A stretch of 64,000 nucleotides of DNA from Trichococcus paludicola (GTDB lineage: Bacteria; Bacillota; Bacilli; Lactobacillales; Aerococcaceae), in contig NZ_QBLC01000005.1 of the NCBI RefSeq assembly GCF_003052295.1, forward strand, positions 124,001 through 188,000. Direction: 5' to 3'. A program made the position numbers and the translations under genes. Each line of letters starts with the position of its first letter. Position 1 is the first letter of the stretch. Positions 46,576 to 56,656 of this stretch are shown here, piece by piece. Under the pieces are notes generated by a model. The model made no database searches. It was not told the DNA's origin and saw only the letters and a list, made by a program, of their open reading frames with translations.

Positions 46576-46636
46576 TCAAAAGATGCGTTCCCGGCCTTGG
46601 AGCAGTTGCTCCAACGGTCGGCAGCGCATCTTTTTC
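46576..46636 (+). terminator. Terminator of xfp
   Basis: AAAAGATGCG pairs with CGCATCTTTT, with an inner stem TTGGAGCA/TGCTCCAA; T run follows. A separate small stem GAAGCTG..CCC/GGG..CAGCTTC at about 46668-46693 lies just beyond the stop of the minus-strand exporter gene. Confidence 0.8.
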
Positions 46637-46695
46637 GGATATTTCCTGATTTTGAGGAACAAAGAAGCTGCCCCAAACGGGACAGCTTCAGTTCG

Positions 46696-48477
46696 TCACA
46701 CGGCCTGCAGGAGGTCGTATTGGGATTGGTAGAGATGGTGATACAAGCCTTTTTGGGCCATTAGCTCTTCGTGGGTGCCTGCTTCGGCGATGTTGCCGCC
46801 TGCCACGTAGAAGATCTGGGAGCTGTTTTTGATCGTGGACAGCCGGTGGGCGATGATGAAGGAAGTCCGATCTTTCAGAAGTTTCTGGAGACCTTCCTGC
46901 AGCAGTTCCTCTGTCCGGGTGTCGATGCTGGCGGTCGCTTCATCGAGGATCAGGATCTTCGGATCGGCAAGCAAGGCCCGCGCAAAGGAAAGCAATTGCC
47001 GTTGGCCAGCCGAAAGGGTGCTGCCGCGCTCCTCCACAACGGTATGGTAGCCGTCCTTCAGATGTTTGATGAAGTCATGTGCGCGTACTACTTTTGCGGC
47101 GGCGATCACTTCCTCCTCGGTAGCATCCAGCTTTCCGTAGCGGATATTTTCCAGAATCGTACCGGAAAAGATGAAAGTATCCTGCAGCATGACGCCCATC
47201 TGGCTGCGTAAGGAGTGGAGCGTGACTTCGCGGACATCATGGCCATCGATTTTAACGCTGCCTTCGTTGATGTCATAGAAGCGGGTCAACAGGTTGATGA
47301 TGGTCGTCTTACCTGCTCCCGTCGGTCCTACCAAAGCGATGCTCTGGCCCGGTTCAATATGGAAGTTGACCTTATGCAAAATATCTTTGCCATCCTCATA
47401 GCGGAAGGTGACATCTTCGAAGTCCACTGCTCCGGAGACCGAGGGCAGTTCATACGCGGTCGGCGCATCCTGGATGGAAGGTACCTCGTCCAGTGTTTCG
47501 AAGATGCGTTCCAGGTAGGCCGTCGCTGTGATCAAGGAATTATAGAAGTTTCCGATGTTGATGACGGGATTCCAGAAATTATTGATGTAGCCGATGAAGG
47601 CGATCAATGTTCCTGTCGTTACGGATACGCCGAGCTGGCGGATGCCTACAAAATAAATCAAACAGGTCGTTATGACTGAAATATTCAGAACACCCGGCCA
47701 CATCAAGAATTGAATTTTGACGGCTTTCATCCACGACGTCCGGTATTCCTCGCTCACTTCATTGAAGATGTCATAATTGACCTGTTCGCGGGCAAAGGAT
47801 TGGGTTATTTTGATTCCCGAAATGCTTTCGTGAATATAGGCGTTAAGATTGGACTGTTTGTTGCTCAATATCTGAAAAGCTATCCGCTGACGCTTTTTGA
47901 TGAACAGCACCAATCCGAACAGAACCGGCAGCAAGGCCATACTGTATAAGGTCAAGCGCACATCGATGAGGAACATGAAGACTAACGTGATCACTACGTT
48001 GAAAAGGTCCGATATCAAATTGATGAGGCCGTTGCTCAACAGGTCGCTCAGCGTATTGATGTAATTGACTACGCGGATCAGGATCTTGCCGTGGGGCCGG
48101 TTGTCAAAGTAGGCGAAGGGCAACCGCTGCAGATGCGAAAAAATGTCGTAACGCATGTCCTTCAGAATGTCCTGGCCGACTTCGGTGATGGCGTAGATCC
48201 GGTAGCGCATGCACCCGCCGATCAGGACAAGGGAAAGGATGAAGATGCCGCCCAGTCCCAGCAACTGTTGCACGTTTCCTGCTGGTATCAGGTCATCGAT
48301 TGCGATTTTTGTGAAATAAGGACCTGCCATTCCGGCGATGTTCGCCAGAATGATGACAGCCAATATCTTTGAAATTGATTTTTTGTAAGGGCGGATATAG
48401 CCGGCTAAGCGCCGGTAATGGCCCCAATTGAATTCTTGCTCTAAGCTTTCATCGACATCATACGTATTGCGTGCCAT
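46696..48477 (-). CDS. Heterodimeric ABC exporter, subunit 2 (canonical ATPase)
   Basis: 593 residues: about six membrane helices (residues 35-325) then one ATPase domain. Walker A GPTGAGKTT, signature LSAGQRQLLSFARALLADPK, Walker B ILILDEATASID with catalytic Glu, switch IIAHRLSTI. LmrCD/BmrCD-type half transporter exporting drugs or lipids. Its start overlaps the end of the partner gene by 20 bases, so the two are cotranslated. The signature has Ala (LSAGQ) in place of LSGGQ. Confidence 0.88.
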   Translation of the reverse strand: MARNTYDVDESLEQEFNWGHYRRLAGYIRPYKKSISKILAVIILANIAGMAGPYFTKIAIDDLIPAGNVQQLLGLGGIFILSLVLIGGCMRYRIYAITEVGQDILKDMRYDIFSHLQRLPFAYFDNRPHGKILIRVVNYINTLSDLLSNGLINLISDLFNVVITLVFMFLIDVRLTLYSMALLPVLFGLVLFIKKRQRIAFQILSNKQSNLNAYIHESISGIKITQSFAREQVNYDIFNEVSEEYRTSWMKAVKIQFLMWPGVLNISVITTCLIYFVGIRQLGVSVTTGTLIAFIGYINNFWNPVINIGNFYNSLITATAYLERIFETLDEVPSIQDAPTAYELPSVSGAVDFEDVTFRYEDGKDILHKVNFHIEPGQSIALVGPTGAGKTTIINLLTRFYDINEGSVKIDGHDVREVTLHSLRSQMGVMLQDTFIFSGTILENIRYGKLDATEEEVIAAAKVVRAHDFIKHLKDGYHTVVEERGSTLSAGQRQLLSFARALLADPKILILDEATASIDTRTEELLQEGLQKLLKDRTSFIIAHRLSTIKNSSQIFYVAGGNIAEAGTHEELMAQKGLYHHLYQSQYDLLQAV

Positions 48478-50215
48478 TGGTTTCCCCTCCCGTCAATCCG
48501 AGTTGCTTGCAGTAAACGTCATAATATTTGCCGCGCTCGGCCAAAAGTTCCGCATGGGTTCCTTGTTCAACGACTTGGCCTTTTTCCATCATCAGGATCA
48601 AATCTGCATCCCGCACCGACGAAATCCGGTGGGCGATGATGAAGGTTGTTTTGTTTTCCGTCAAGCCGAATAATTCCTGTTGGATTTTCGATTCAGTTTC
48701 CATGTCCACAGCGGAAGTGGTGTCATCCAAAATCAAGATGGCTGGATCCTTCGCCAACGCTCGGGCTAAGGAAATGCGTTGCTTTTGCCCTCCCGATAAG
48801 CCTACTCCTCGTTCGCCGATGATAGTGGCGTATCCTTGGGGCATGCTGGTGATGAAGCCGTCCGCATCGGCAATCCGGGCCATCTGCTGGATATACGAGC
48901 GGTCCACCAGGGGATTTCCGAAAGCAATGTTGTCTTCAATCGTATCCGAAAACAGAAAGACGTCCTGCATGACCATGGCGATGTTTTCCCGCAATTGGCG
49001 GACCGGGTACTCCTTGGCGTTTTTGCCGTCGATAAGGACGGTTCCCGAAGTCGGATCGTAGAATCTTCCGACTAAATTGACGAGTGTCGTCTTGCCTGAG
49101 CCGGTTTCGCCCAAAATTCCCAACGTCTGTCCGGGACCGACTGTAAAGGAGACATGCGACAGGATATCCGTTTCAGGATCATCGGAGAAGGCAAAAGAGA
49201 CATCGTCGAACATGACGTTTCCCTTGATGTGCTGTTGCTCCTCGGCATCCATAATCGGAATCCGGGCCTCTGTGTCCAGCATGTCGCGGATTTTGACGCA
49301 AGCAGCGGAGAAACGCTGCACATCATTGATGAGCCAACCGCTCATGCGCATTGGCATATTCAGCATCCAGAGGAAACCATTGAAGGCGACCAGATCTCCC
49401 ATGGACATTTCCCCGCGGATGACATACAAGCCGCCGAGCACCAAGGCGATTGCATTTAATGTTCCCGCGAAGCCGTCGAGCCAAGGAAGATACGTGCGGG
49501 ATACGGCTGCGGAATCCAGGTTGCGGCGCTTGAAATCCTCATTGTGCTTCGTGAATTTTTCGATTTCATGCTCTTCCCTTGCGAATGCTTTGACTATGCG
49601 GTTGCCGCCGATGTTTTCTTCCACCATCGAATTCAGCCGGGAGAAGCTTTCCCTGATTTGAAAAAACAGCGGGAACGCTTCCCGGGACATCTTTTGCGTC
49701 AGGATGAAGATGATCGGCGTGACCGCCACCAACGACAGCATCAGCGGAAAGTGGATCGTGCCCATGACTGCAATGGCCATCACGAACCAGAGGATGCTTT
49801 CCAAGATATTGTAGGTGACCCAGGAGACAAAGTGGCGGATGGCATCGGTATCCCCGGTCATCCGAGCCATGATGTCCCCGACACGGGTATGGTTGAAGAA
49901 GTCGAAATCCAGCTCCTGCAGTTTCCGGTACATGTCTTGGCGCAGTACGAAGAGCGTATTTTGGCCAATCCGCTCAAACAGCATCTGGTAGCTGTAGCGG
50001 ATTGTCGTCCGGAAGAGCGTGATGCCGATCATGATCGCCAAAATAGGCACCAACAAGTCATCCTGTCCACCATCGATGACTTTGTCGACCAATTCCCCAG
50101 CTAAGAGCGGGTTGACGATGATCAGGAGGGCATTCAGGAAAATAAATAATAAAGCCAGTAAGCCTTTGGATTTGTATGCTTGGGCATAGCGCCAAATCCA
50201 TTGATAATGATTCAT
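48458..50215 (-). CDS. Heterodimeric ABC exporter, subunit 1 (degenerate ATP site)
   Basis: 585 residues, same layout as its partner: N-terminal six-helix transmembrane domain, C-terminal ATPase with Walker A GETGSGKTT, signature LSGGQKQRISLARALAKDPA and Walker B ILILDDTTSAVD, where Asp replaces the catalytic Glu. That substitution is the hallmark of asymmetric heterodimeric exporters, in which one of the two composite ATP sites hydrolyses slowly. First gene of the minus-strand pair, transcribed away from the AraC-type regulator gene at 50339. Confidence 0.88.
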   Translation of the reverse strand: MNHYQWIWRYAQAYKSKGLLALLFIFLNALLIIVNPLLAGELVDKVIDGGQDDLLVPILAIMIGITLFRTTIRYSYQMLFERIGQNTLFVLRQDMYRKLQELDFDFFNHTRVGDIMARMTGDTDAIRHFVSWVTYNILESILWFVMAIAVMGTIHFPLMLSLVAVTPIIFILTQKMSREAFPLFFQIRESFSRLNSMVEENIGGNRIVKAFAREEHEIEKFTKHNEDFKRRNLDSAAVSRTYLPWLDGFAGTLNAIALVLGGLYVIRGEMSMGDLVAFNGFLWMLNMPMRMSGWLINDVQRFSAACVKIRDMLDTEARIPIMDAEEQQHIKGNVMFDDVSFAFSDDPETDILSHVSFTVGPGQTLGILGETGSGKTTLVNLVGRFYDPTSGTVLIDGKNAKEYPVRQLRENIAMVMQDVFLFSDTIEDNIAFGNPLVDRSYIQQMARIADADGFITSMPQGYATIIGERGVGLSGGQKQRISLARALAKDPAILILDDTTSAVDMETESKIQQELFGLTENKTTFIIAHRISSVRDADLILMMEKGQVVEQGTHAELLAERGKYYDVYCKQLGLTGGETNGTQYV

Positions 50216-50338
50216 ATAACAGTCCTCCTCAAAAAAAGTGTATGTTAACAGGTTACTGCTTTTTGGAGGAATGAGAATGGATTTTCTTCGTCAGATTCCT
50301 GTACAATATAAGGGTAATTAACAGAAAGGACTTTTGCG

Positions 50339-51181
50339 ATGGCCTATACACACGTACAAACATTCAATCCTGAAATTCTGTACGCTTTCGATCCCTTGAA
50401 CGAAGCCGGAAACTATTCCAAAACGCACAGCCACAACTTCCTGGAAATCAGCATCATCCTGGAAGGGGAAGCCGATTACCTGGTGGACGGAGAACGGCAG
50501 GACTTGGGAACCGGCACCGTCATGCTCTTCAATCCGGGCGTCAAACATGCGGAAAGTCAAAAAGAGGGCACATTTTCTCATCAGCTGCATATCGGCCTTA
50601 CGAACCTTTCGCTTAACGGTCTTCCGCGCAATCATTTCCCGAACAAGCGCGCTTTGCTGGATTTGGGCTGTTATGCGGATGCCTTCATGGCTAAAGCATG
50701 GCAAGTGACGAAAGAGTTCAACGAACAGCGGAGTGAATATCAGTTGATGGGGAAAGGGCTGATATTGGAGATGCTGGGGTTGTTGCTGCGGAGTTTGGAG
50801 GACGACGGGTCCGACAATACACTTCCCACGGCGCTTTCTCAAACGGCTATGCGCCAACAGCATCTGGTGAACCATGCCGTTTATTATTTGGAAAACCACC
50901 ATTCCGAAGAAATCACGCTGGAACAACTGGCGCAGCAACTCTTCGTCAGTCCGGCTCATCTTTCAAAGATCTTCAAGGAAGCGACCGGATTGAGCCCAAT
51001 CCATTACCTGATCCACGTGCGCCTGAAGCATGCGAGGGAACTGCTGAAGCAGGAAGAGTGGACCATCAAAGAAGTCGCACAGGCTGTCGGCTATCAGGAT
51101 GCGTACCACTTCAGCAAACTGTTCAAAAAATACTACGGAACCGCGCCTTCGCAAGTCGCCAAGGAACAGCGACCGGTGTAG
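50339..51181 (+). CDS. AraC-family regulator with N-terminal cupin sensor domain
   Basis: 280 residues. Cupin-type ligand domain (about 20-95: THSHNFLEISIILEGEADYL, LFNPGVKHAES), then two helix-turn-helix segments at the C-terminus (ITLEQLAQQLFVSPAHLSKI and WTIKEVAQAVGYQDAYHFSK, LFKKYYGTAPSQ). Such regulators usually sense sugars and activate nearby genes. It is divergent from the ABC exporter and convergent with the response regulator at 51278, so its target is not obvious. Confidence 0.87.
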   Translation: MAYTHVQTFNPEILYAFDPLNEAGNYSKTHSHNFLEISIILEGEADYLVDGERQDLGTGTVMLFNPGVKHAESQKEGTFSHQLHIGLTNLSLNGLPRNHFPNKRALLDLGCYADAFMAKAWQVTKEFNEQRSEYQLMGKGLILEMLGLLLRSLEDDGSDNTLPTALSQTAMRQQHLVNHAVYYLENHHSEEITLEQLAQQLFVSPAHLSKIFKEATGLSPIHYLIHVRLKHARELLKQEEWTIKEVAQAVGYQDAYHFSKLFKKYYGTAPSQVAKEQRPV

Positions 51182-51197
51182 GAAGTTTCGCTGTAAA

Positions 51198-51238
51198 GAA
51201 AAGGAGCCGCCCCGAATTTAATGGGTGGCTCCTTTTCT
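51198..51238. terminator. Terminator shared by the AraC gene and the response-regulator operon
   Basis: GAAAAGGAGCCGCCC pairs with GGGTGGCTCCTTTTC around a short AT loop. It is symmetric with A and T flanks, so it can act on both strands. Confidence 0.75.
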
Positions 51239-51277
51239 CGCGCTCTTTTAAATGCGTTGTGATTCGCAGGGGATTCA

Positions 51278-52852
51278 TCACGCTCTACTGTTTGCGCGGC
51301 GGAATTCTTTTGGTGTCTGTCCTTCCCGTTTTTTGAAGAGGTAGCTGAAATAATTGGGATCGTTGTAGCCGATGTCCATCGCGATGGTGGACAGCTTGTC
51401 ATCCGTCCCGATCAACAACTCTTTCGCGTGCTGCAGGCGGCATTCGGTCAAGAAGTCGATGAAAGTCTGCCCCAAAGATTGCGAAAAGATGGTGCTGAAA
51501 TGCGACGGACTCAAGTTTACGGCATCGGCCACGACATTCAGGGAGATATCCGGATCGGTGAAGTTCTCCTTGATGAATCCCAAGGCTTTTTGGATGACGC
51601 TCTGATACTTCACCATCGAAGGGTTAATGTGGGCCGCCATCAGAAACGCCAACAGCTTTTCAATGATTTGGGTGTATTCCGCTGCATCGGCCGCCACCGC
51701 CGCCAGTTGATCCAGGTCGTTCATCTTTTCAAGCAAAGGTTGCTCCGAACCGGGCTTCTTTTTTTGGACAAGATGGCCCAGCTCGGTCAGCACGAAAAAG
51801 CGGAAGAGGCGGTTGCGTTCTTCGGTATCACCGGGCGTTCCCTGAAGCTCCAGTACCAGTTCCTCCAGTTCATCGGCTTCGGTCTGGGCAATTTTTTGGG
51901 CCAAATCGAGTTTGAAAGGATTCGTCGGGGAAACTTCGCCGTCCTTGATGTCATCCTCGTAGCTGATGATCCGTTCAGTCCGGAGCACGCCGTAAGTCTG
52001 GAGCATGTTCTGCGTGTAGCGATAGGCTTGCGGAATTTCGCTCAGCCGTTCGATTATCGGTCCGATTGAAACAATCAAATCATCAGCTTCTTCGTCCTTC
52101 AGTTCATGGACTAATGTCTGGGCCAGCTGGTAACTCTTTTCCAACAACCTGTCCGTATCGCTGTCCATCAACAGAAACTTGATGAAGCGCGACGAGATGC
52201 TGGAGAAAATGATGCTCTCATCCGCTCCGAAAAGGAAATGCAGATAATTGCTGAAACGGAAATAATCGTCGAAATTTTTGTCGTAATGATTGGTGGCCAA
52301 CACGACGCAGGTCTTTTTTCCGACTACCGAACGCTTCAAGGCGGCGGATTCCTGCAGCACTTCCGGAACCGATAAGTCACCGCGGAAGATGCCGTTCAGG
52401 AAATGATTTTTTTTCAGCTCGAAGATGAAATTATCCGCATGCGTATCCCGTTCCGTGACGGGTTCTTTTTGTTTGTCCAATACCGAGATGACAGCCTCCA
52501 GCGTTTGGACCAGTTCGGTGTCTTTGATCGGCTTCAGAAGATAGGCGTCCGCCTGCACTTGGATGGCGGTGCGCGCATATTCGAAATCATCGAAGCCGCT
52601 GATGAAGATGATGCGGATCCAGGGGAAGATCTTCCGTACTTCCTTTGCCAGACTGAGGCCATCCATGAAGGGCATCCGGATATCGGTCAGCAGGATATCC
52701 GGCTTGACATCCATGATCGAGGCCAATGCCATTTCCCCGTCTGAGGCTTCCCCCGAAAAAATCAGCGGGTGTGTTTCGGCGAGGGACAGCAGTTGGTTCC
52801 GCAGGCTGTCCCGGATCAGGTGTTCATCCTCGACTATAAAGACTTTATACAT
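51278..52852 (-). CDS. YesN-type response regulator (REC + AraC DNA-binding)
   Basis: 524 residues. Receiver domain 1-125 with phospho-acceptor Asp57 in ILLTDIRMPFMDGL and Lys in AYLLKPIKD; a long middle region; C-terminal AraC HTH pair (ISLNVVADAVNLSPSHFSTI and KLSTIAMDIGYNDPNYFSYL, FKKREGQTPKEFRR). Partner of the histidine kinase 15 bases upstream. By analogy with sugar-sensing LytS/YesN systems it probably activates the divergent sugar ABC importer. Confidence 0.88.
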   Translation of the reverse strand: MYKVFIVEDEHLIRDSLRNQLLSLAETHPLIFSGEASDGEMALASIMDVKPDILLTDIRMPFMDGLSLAKEVRKIFPWIRIIFISGFDDFEYARTAIQVQADAYLLKPIKDTELVQTLEAVISVLDKQKEPVTERDTHADNFIFELKKNHFLNGIFRGDLSVPEVLQESAALKRSVVGKKTCVVLATNHYDKNFDDYFRFSNYLHFLFGADESIIFSSISSRFIKFLLMDSDTDRLLEKSYQLAQTLVHELKDEEADDLIVSIGPIIERLSEIPQAYRYTQNMLQTYGVLRTERIISYEDDIKDGEVSPTNPFKLDLAQKIAQTEADELEELVLELQGTPGDTEERNRLFRFFVLTELGHLVQKKKPGSEQPLLEKMNDLDQLAAVAADAAEYTQIIEKLLAFLMAAHINPSMVKYQSVIQKALGFIKENFTDPDISLNVVADAVNLSPSHFSTIFSQSLGQTFIDFLTECRLQHAKELLIGTDDKLSTIAMDIGYNDPNYFSYLFKKREGQTPKEFRRANSRA

Positions 52853-52867
52853 GCTTGATCGCTCCTT

Positions 52868-54295
52868 TTAGGTAATCTTCGGTACTGTCACTGTGACGGT
52901 CGTGCCTTTTCTGTAGGTGCTATCGATAGCGAGGGAAGCGGTGTTGCCGTAATACAACAGCAGTCGCTTCCGGACGTTGTAAAGGCCATACCCGCCTTCA
53001 CCGGAGTCATCAACGGTGGCTTGAGCAAGGCGTTCCTGGATTTCATGGAGCCGCTCCGTCTCCATGCCGATGCCGTTGTCGGTCACGAAGAATTGGATCG
53101 TGTCATTCGTATAGGTCGCCGCAACGGTCACTTTTCCGGCGCGGCGGACATGCTTGGTTCCATGGTAGACCGCATTTTCCACCAACGGCTGCAGGATCAT
53201 CTTCAGCACTTCCGTCTGGAGGATGGCATCCGGGATGTCGATGGCGAATGTCAACATGGCCCCGTAGCGGATTTGCAGAATCGTCAGGTAATCTTCGACG
53301 TGGCGGATTTCTTTCTCGATTGTGATCCAGTCCTGACCTTTGCTTAAGGAAATGCGCAGGAAATCGGAGAGGGCGTAGGTCATCGTCTTCACCTGCTCGC
53401 TGTTGCCTTGCTCGGCCAAGGACAGGATGGCATCCAGCGTATTGTAGATGAAGTGGGGCGTGATCTGCGCCTGCAGGACACGCAGCTCGCTTTGGGCCAG
53501 ATCGAATTGCTTCACGGCGTTTTCTTCGATCAGCACATGCAGATTCCGCGCCATGTCATTCATGCTTTCTGTTACGACGCGCAGCTCCGCGACTTCCGGC
53601 TCTTCTGCACGGTAATCGAGATGGCCTTGCGACAGCTCCTCGGAAAGGACGATCAGGTCGTTCAACGGCTCTTGGATCTGCTGCGTCAAAAAGCGGTTGT
53701 TTTTCCGGGCATAGTAGACGATTATCAGGACGATGACGAGCTCAAAGAGGATCAGATAATAAAGCGACACAAGCATATCATCGCTGGTTTTACCCGCAAG
53801 TTCGATTTCGACGCGCACAAAGTCCTGCAGGATAGCATAAAGCAGCACTGTGACGGCATCGACTTGGACCATGATGGCTTCATTTTCAGCGAACGGCCGT
53901 TCATTGGCGATATTGCTTTCCATCTCGGAAATGTAATTATCCAACGTATCCAAGGTCCGCAAAGCGACATCCAGTGTGGCGGCTTCCTTTGCGGTGGTGG
54001 TGTTGGCCTGAATTTCTTCGATGGCCAGGCGCACCTTTCCCAGCTCGTTGCCGGACTCGTAATCGGTGACCTGGATGAGGCCGAAGACCAAGTCCCATAG
54101 TTCCTCCAAAACATTTTCCTGAACGGTGGTGGAAACGGTATTCGCCTCTTCGACGTTTGCGAGTGCATTGCGGTAAATCAAAATATTGCGTGTGTAAAAG
54201 ATGCTGATCACTAGCAAAGGAATCAGGGTGATGCTGAAGAGCAGTCGATTGGTCTGCTGAAAAATATCTTTGATGCTGGCTATTTTTTCCATCAT
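52868..54295 (-). CDS. LytS/YesM-type sensor histidine kinase
   Basis: 475 residues. Two membrane helices (about 19-38 and 178-196) enclose an extracellular domain of about 140 residues; a HAMP-like linker follows, then the His_kinase domain with phospho-acceptor His281 in LQAQITPHFIYNTLDAI and an HATPase_c domain (PLVENAVYHGTKH, VTDNGIGM, GYGLYNVRKRL). It likely receives its signal from the sugar-binding lipoprotein encoded 9 bases upstream. It autophosphorylates and passes phosphate to the YesN-type regulator. Confidence 0.9.
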   Translation of the reverse strand: MMEKIASIKDIFQQTNRLLFSITLIPLLVISIFYTRNILIYRNALANVEEANTVSTTVQENVLEELWDLVFGLIQVTDYESGNELGKVRLAIEEIQANTTTAKEAATLDVALRTLDTLDNYISEMESNIANERPFAENEAIMVQVDAVTVLLYAILQDFVRVEIELAGKTSDDMLVSLYYLILFELVIVLIIVYYARKNNRFLTQQIQEPLNDLIVLSEELSQGHLDYRAEEPEVAELRVVTESMNDMARNLHVLIEENAVKQFDLAQSELRVLQAQITPHFIYNTLDAILSLAEQGNSEQVKTMTYALSDFLRISLSKGQDWITIEKEIRHVEDYLTILQIRYGAMLTFAIDIPDAILQTEVLKMILQPLVENAVYHGTKHVRRAGKVTVAATYTNDTIQFFVTDNGIGMETERLHEIQERLAQATVDDSGEGGYGLYNVRKRLLLYYGNTASLAIDSTYRKGTTVTVTVPKIT

Positions 54296-54304
54296 ATGGC
54301 CTCC

Positions 54305-55273
54305 CTAATAGTCCCTTGGCGGAATACTGTCGAGATTCCCTTTATCGGAGAAGACCGTTTCGGGCATATAGATTTCATCGGGGATGGTATTGCCGTTCAA
54401 ATAACGCTTGATGGTGTTGCGGACATACCAGCCTGCATTCGGATTGCATTCGACGACGCAATTGACCCTGCCGGCGCGCAGGTTTTCGATCATCTCGGCT
54501 TGGCCGTCAATCGTGACGATGAGGATGTCCTGACCGGGGACGATGCCGTTTTCTTCCATGATTTCCAGCATGCCGAGTGTCATCTCGTCGTTATGGCTGT
54601 AGAGGACATCGATGTCTTCCCAACCGTTCTCCTCGATGTATTGCCGGAAGACATCCTTCGCCTTGGAACGGATAAAGTCCCCTTCCAAGGAGGCTGCGAT
54701 GGATATCCGCGAATCGCGGCTGATCACTTCCATGAACCCTTCACTGCGGAAATTGGTTGGCGAAGTATTCGCAAGCCCTTTCATTTCCAAAATCTTCACG
54801 GAGGACTGGGAGCTGTTTTGGAAATGATTGGTGATGTAGAGTCCCGCTCGGTTTCCTTCAGCCTTGAAGCTGGAACCGATGTGCGTCAGAAACAGATTCT
54901 CTTCCGCTGTGCGGATATGGCGGTCGACAACGATAACGGGTATGCCCGCATCTTTTGCTTCCAACAGAACAGCATCCCAACCATCTTCCACGATCGGCGT
55001 GAAGACAATCATATCCACTTTATAGGCAATGAAGGTCCGTATGTCCTGGATTTGGCGGTCTTGGTTCATGAAGCCGTTCCGGTACAGCACTTCGTAGCCT
55101 TCTTTATCCAATTCTTCTCTTATAGATTCTGTGTGGCGCTTGCGCCAATTGCTCTCCGTTCCGGATTGCGAGAATCCGATGACGATGTTCCCTGGATCTT
55201 CTTCCGCATCAGGGCTGTTCGCGCAGCCGCCGACAATAAAGAGCAGGAGGAGCAAATGCAATAGATACTTCAT
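54305..55273 (-). CDS. Sugar-binding lipoprotein, probably the sensory partner of the kinase
   Basis: 322 residues. Lipobox LLFIVGGCANS, then a type I periplasmic-binding fold (IVIGFSQSGTESNWRKRHTE, VDMIVFTPIVEDGWDAVL, LYSHNDEMTLGMLEIMEENG, LIVTIDGQAEMIENLRAG). The start is ATG 55273 with GGAAGG upstream; the frame from 55303 has none. It stands first in an operon with histidine kinase and response regulator and has no own permease, so it resembles the XylFII-LytS-YesN three-component arrangement reported for xylose sensing in clostridia. The bound sugar is unknown. Confidence 0.85.
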   Translation of the reverse strand: MKYLLHLLLLLFIVGGCANSPDAEEDPGNIVIGFSQSGTESNWRKRHTESIREELDKEGYEVLYRNGFMNQDRQIQDIRTFIAYKVDMIVFTPIVEDGWDAVLLEAKDAGIPVIVVDRHIRTAEENLFLTHIGSSFKAEGNRAGLYITNHFQNSSQSSVKILEMKGLANTSPTNFRSEGFMEVISRDSRISIAASLEGDFIRSKAKDVFRQYIEENGWEDIDVLYSHNDEMTLGMLEIMEENGIVPGQDILIVTIDGQAEMIENLRAGRVNCVVECNPNAGWYVRNTIKRYLNGNTIPDEIYMPETVFSDKGNLDSIPPRDY

Positions 55274-55384
55274 GGCGGGAACTTCCTTCCTATATATAAC
55301 CAAAATGAAACGCTACCATCGAATAGTTTAGCACAGTTTATGGGGCCTTCGAAAAAAAACAAAGAAAATCGGAAAAAATCTATA

Positions 55385-55451
55385 TGGAAACGGATACAAA
55401 TCAGTAAAAATATCAAGAAAGTGGAAAAAATAGTGAATGTAAGCGGTATCT
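55385..55451 (+). promoter_or_regulatory. Two cre-like sites in the divergent region before the sugar importer
   Basis: TGGAAACGGATACA (55385-55398) and TGTAAGCGGTATCT (55438-55451) both match TGNAANCGNWNNCW fully. They predict CcpA control of the importer, the sensory operon, or both. I could not pick a clear -35/-10 pair. Confidence 0.5.
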
Positions 55452-55502
55452 GATAACGGTACAATACGTATATCAAATAAAACAGCAGTGGAGGAATCAG
55501 GG

Positions 55503-56591
55503 ATGAAATTAAATTGGAAGAAAAGTTTTCTTACAGCAGCAACGTTATTATCCGCAGTAGCGCTAGGTGCTTGCGGCGACGGGGAAGCATCTACAGGGGA
55601 TGCCGGTTATGTAGGAATCGCGATGCCGACTAAGTCAGCCGAGAGGTGGATTGCGGACGGCAACAACATGGTTACCGAGTTGGAGAAGCTGGGCTATAAA
55701 ACGGACCTTCAATACGGTGAGGACAAAGTAGAAAACCAAGTAGCCCAAATCGAAAACATGATCACAAAAGGCGTGGATGTTTTGGTAATCGCTTCCATTG
55801 ACGGTTCCGCCTTGACGGATGTGCTTGGAAAAGCAGCGGACGAAGGTATCGAAGTCATCGCTTACGACCGTTTGTTGATGAATTCCGAACACGTGGATTA
55901 TTATGCAACTTTCGATAATTTCGGAGTGGGTGTGCTTCAGGCTTCCTATGTTGAAGATGCATTGAACTTGAGCGAAGGCGAAGGCCCGTACAATGTCGAA
56001 TTGTTCGGCGGCTCTCCGGATGACAACAACGCCTTGATCAATTACAACGGCGTGATGTCCGTGTTCCAACAATACGTCGACAGCGGCCAATTGGTCATCC
56101 CTTCCGAACAAACGAAATTCAACCAGATCGCAACCCTGCGTTGGGATGGATCGACTGCACAAGCGCGGATGGATAACTTATTGAGCGCCAACTACACCGA
56201 CAAAACATTGGATGCGGTCTTGTCTCCTTACGATCCGATCAGCTTGGGAATCATTTCTTCCTTGAAAGGTGTAGGTTATGGTTCAGACGACAAACCACTG
56301 CCGGTCATCACAGGTCAAGATGCAACCCAAGCAGGCGTTAAATCGATCATTGCCGGCGAACAGACACAAACGGTCTTCAAAGATACGCGTATCTTGGCTC
56401 AAAACACAATCGAAATGATTGAAGCAATCTTCAACGAGGAAGAAGTGCCTGTAAACGATACAGAAACGTATGACAACGGCGTGAAAATCGTACCGACTTA
56501 TCTGGCTAATCCGGTCTCAGTCGATAAAGAAAATTACCAAGCGGAATTGATCGATACAGACTACTATTCTGAAAAAGATTTAGGCTTATAA
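55503..56591 (+). CDS. Monosaccharide ABC importer, binding lipoprotein (ChvE/XylF-like)
   Basis: 362 residues. Signal peptide with lipobox AVALGACGD; type I sugar-binding fold in the ChvE/XylF subgroup: [75 protein letters not shown]. ChvE-type proteins bind several aldoses such as arabinose, xylose, galactose or glucose. ATG 55503 is seven bases after GGAGG; the GTG at 55488 precedes that site. First gene of the importer operon. Confidence 0.88.
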   Translation: MKLNWKKSFLTAATLLSAVALGACGDGEASTGDAGYVGIAMPTKSAERWIADGNNMVTELEKLGYKTDLQYGEDKVENQVAQIENMITKGVDVLVIASIDGSALTDVLGKAADEGIEVIAYDRLLMNSEHVDYYATFDNFGVGVLQASYVEDALNLSEGEGPYNVELFGGSPDDNNALINYNGVMSVFQQYVDSGQLVIPSEQTKFNQIATLRWDGSTAQARMDNLLSANYTDKTLDAVLSPYDPISLGIISSLKGVGYGSDDKPLPVITGQDATQAGVKSIIAGEQTQTVFKDTRILAQNTIEMIEAIFNEEEVPVNDTETYDNGVKIVPTYLANPVSVDKENYQAELIDTDYYSEKDLGL

Positions 56592-56656
56592 AAAGGTGAA
56601 TAATCGAGACTTCCTTTGCGACGCCAAGGAGGTCTCTTCCATAGAGGAGGGGTATC

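Noticed and set aside
53408-54100. Plus-strand open frame of 230 codons
   Set aside because: Antisense shadow of the histidine kinase gene.
54296-55264. Plus-strand open frame of 322 codons
   Set aside because: Antisense shadow of the sensory lipoprotein gene, which has a clear lipobox, ribosome site and family motifs.
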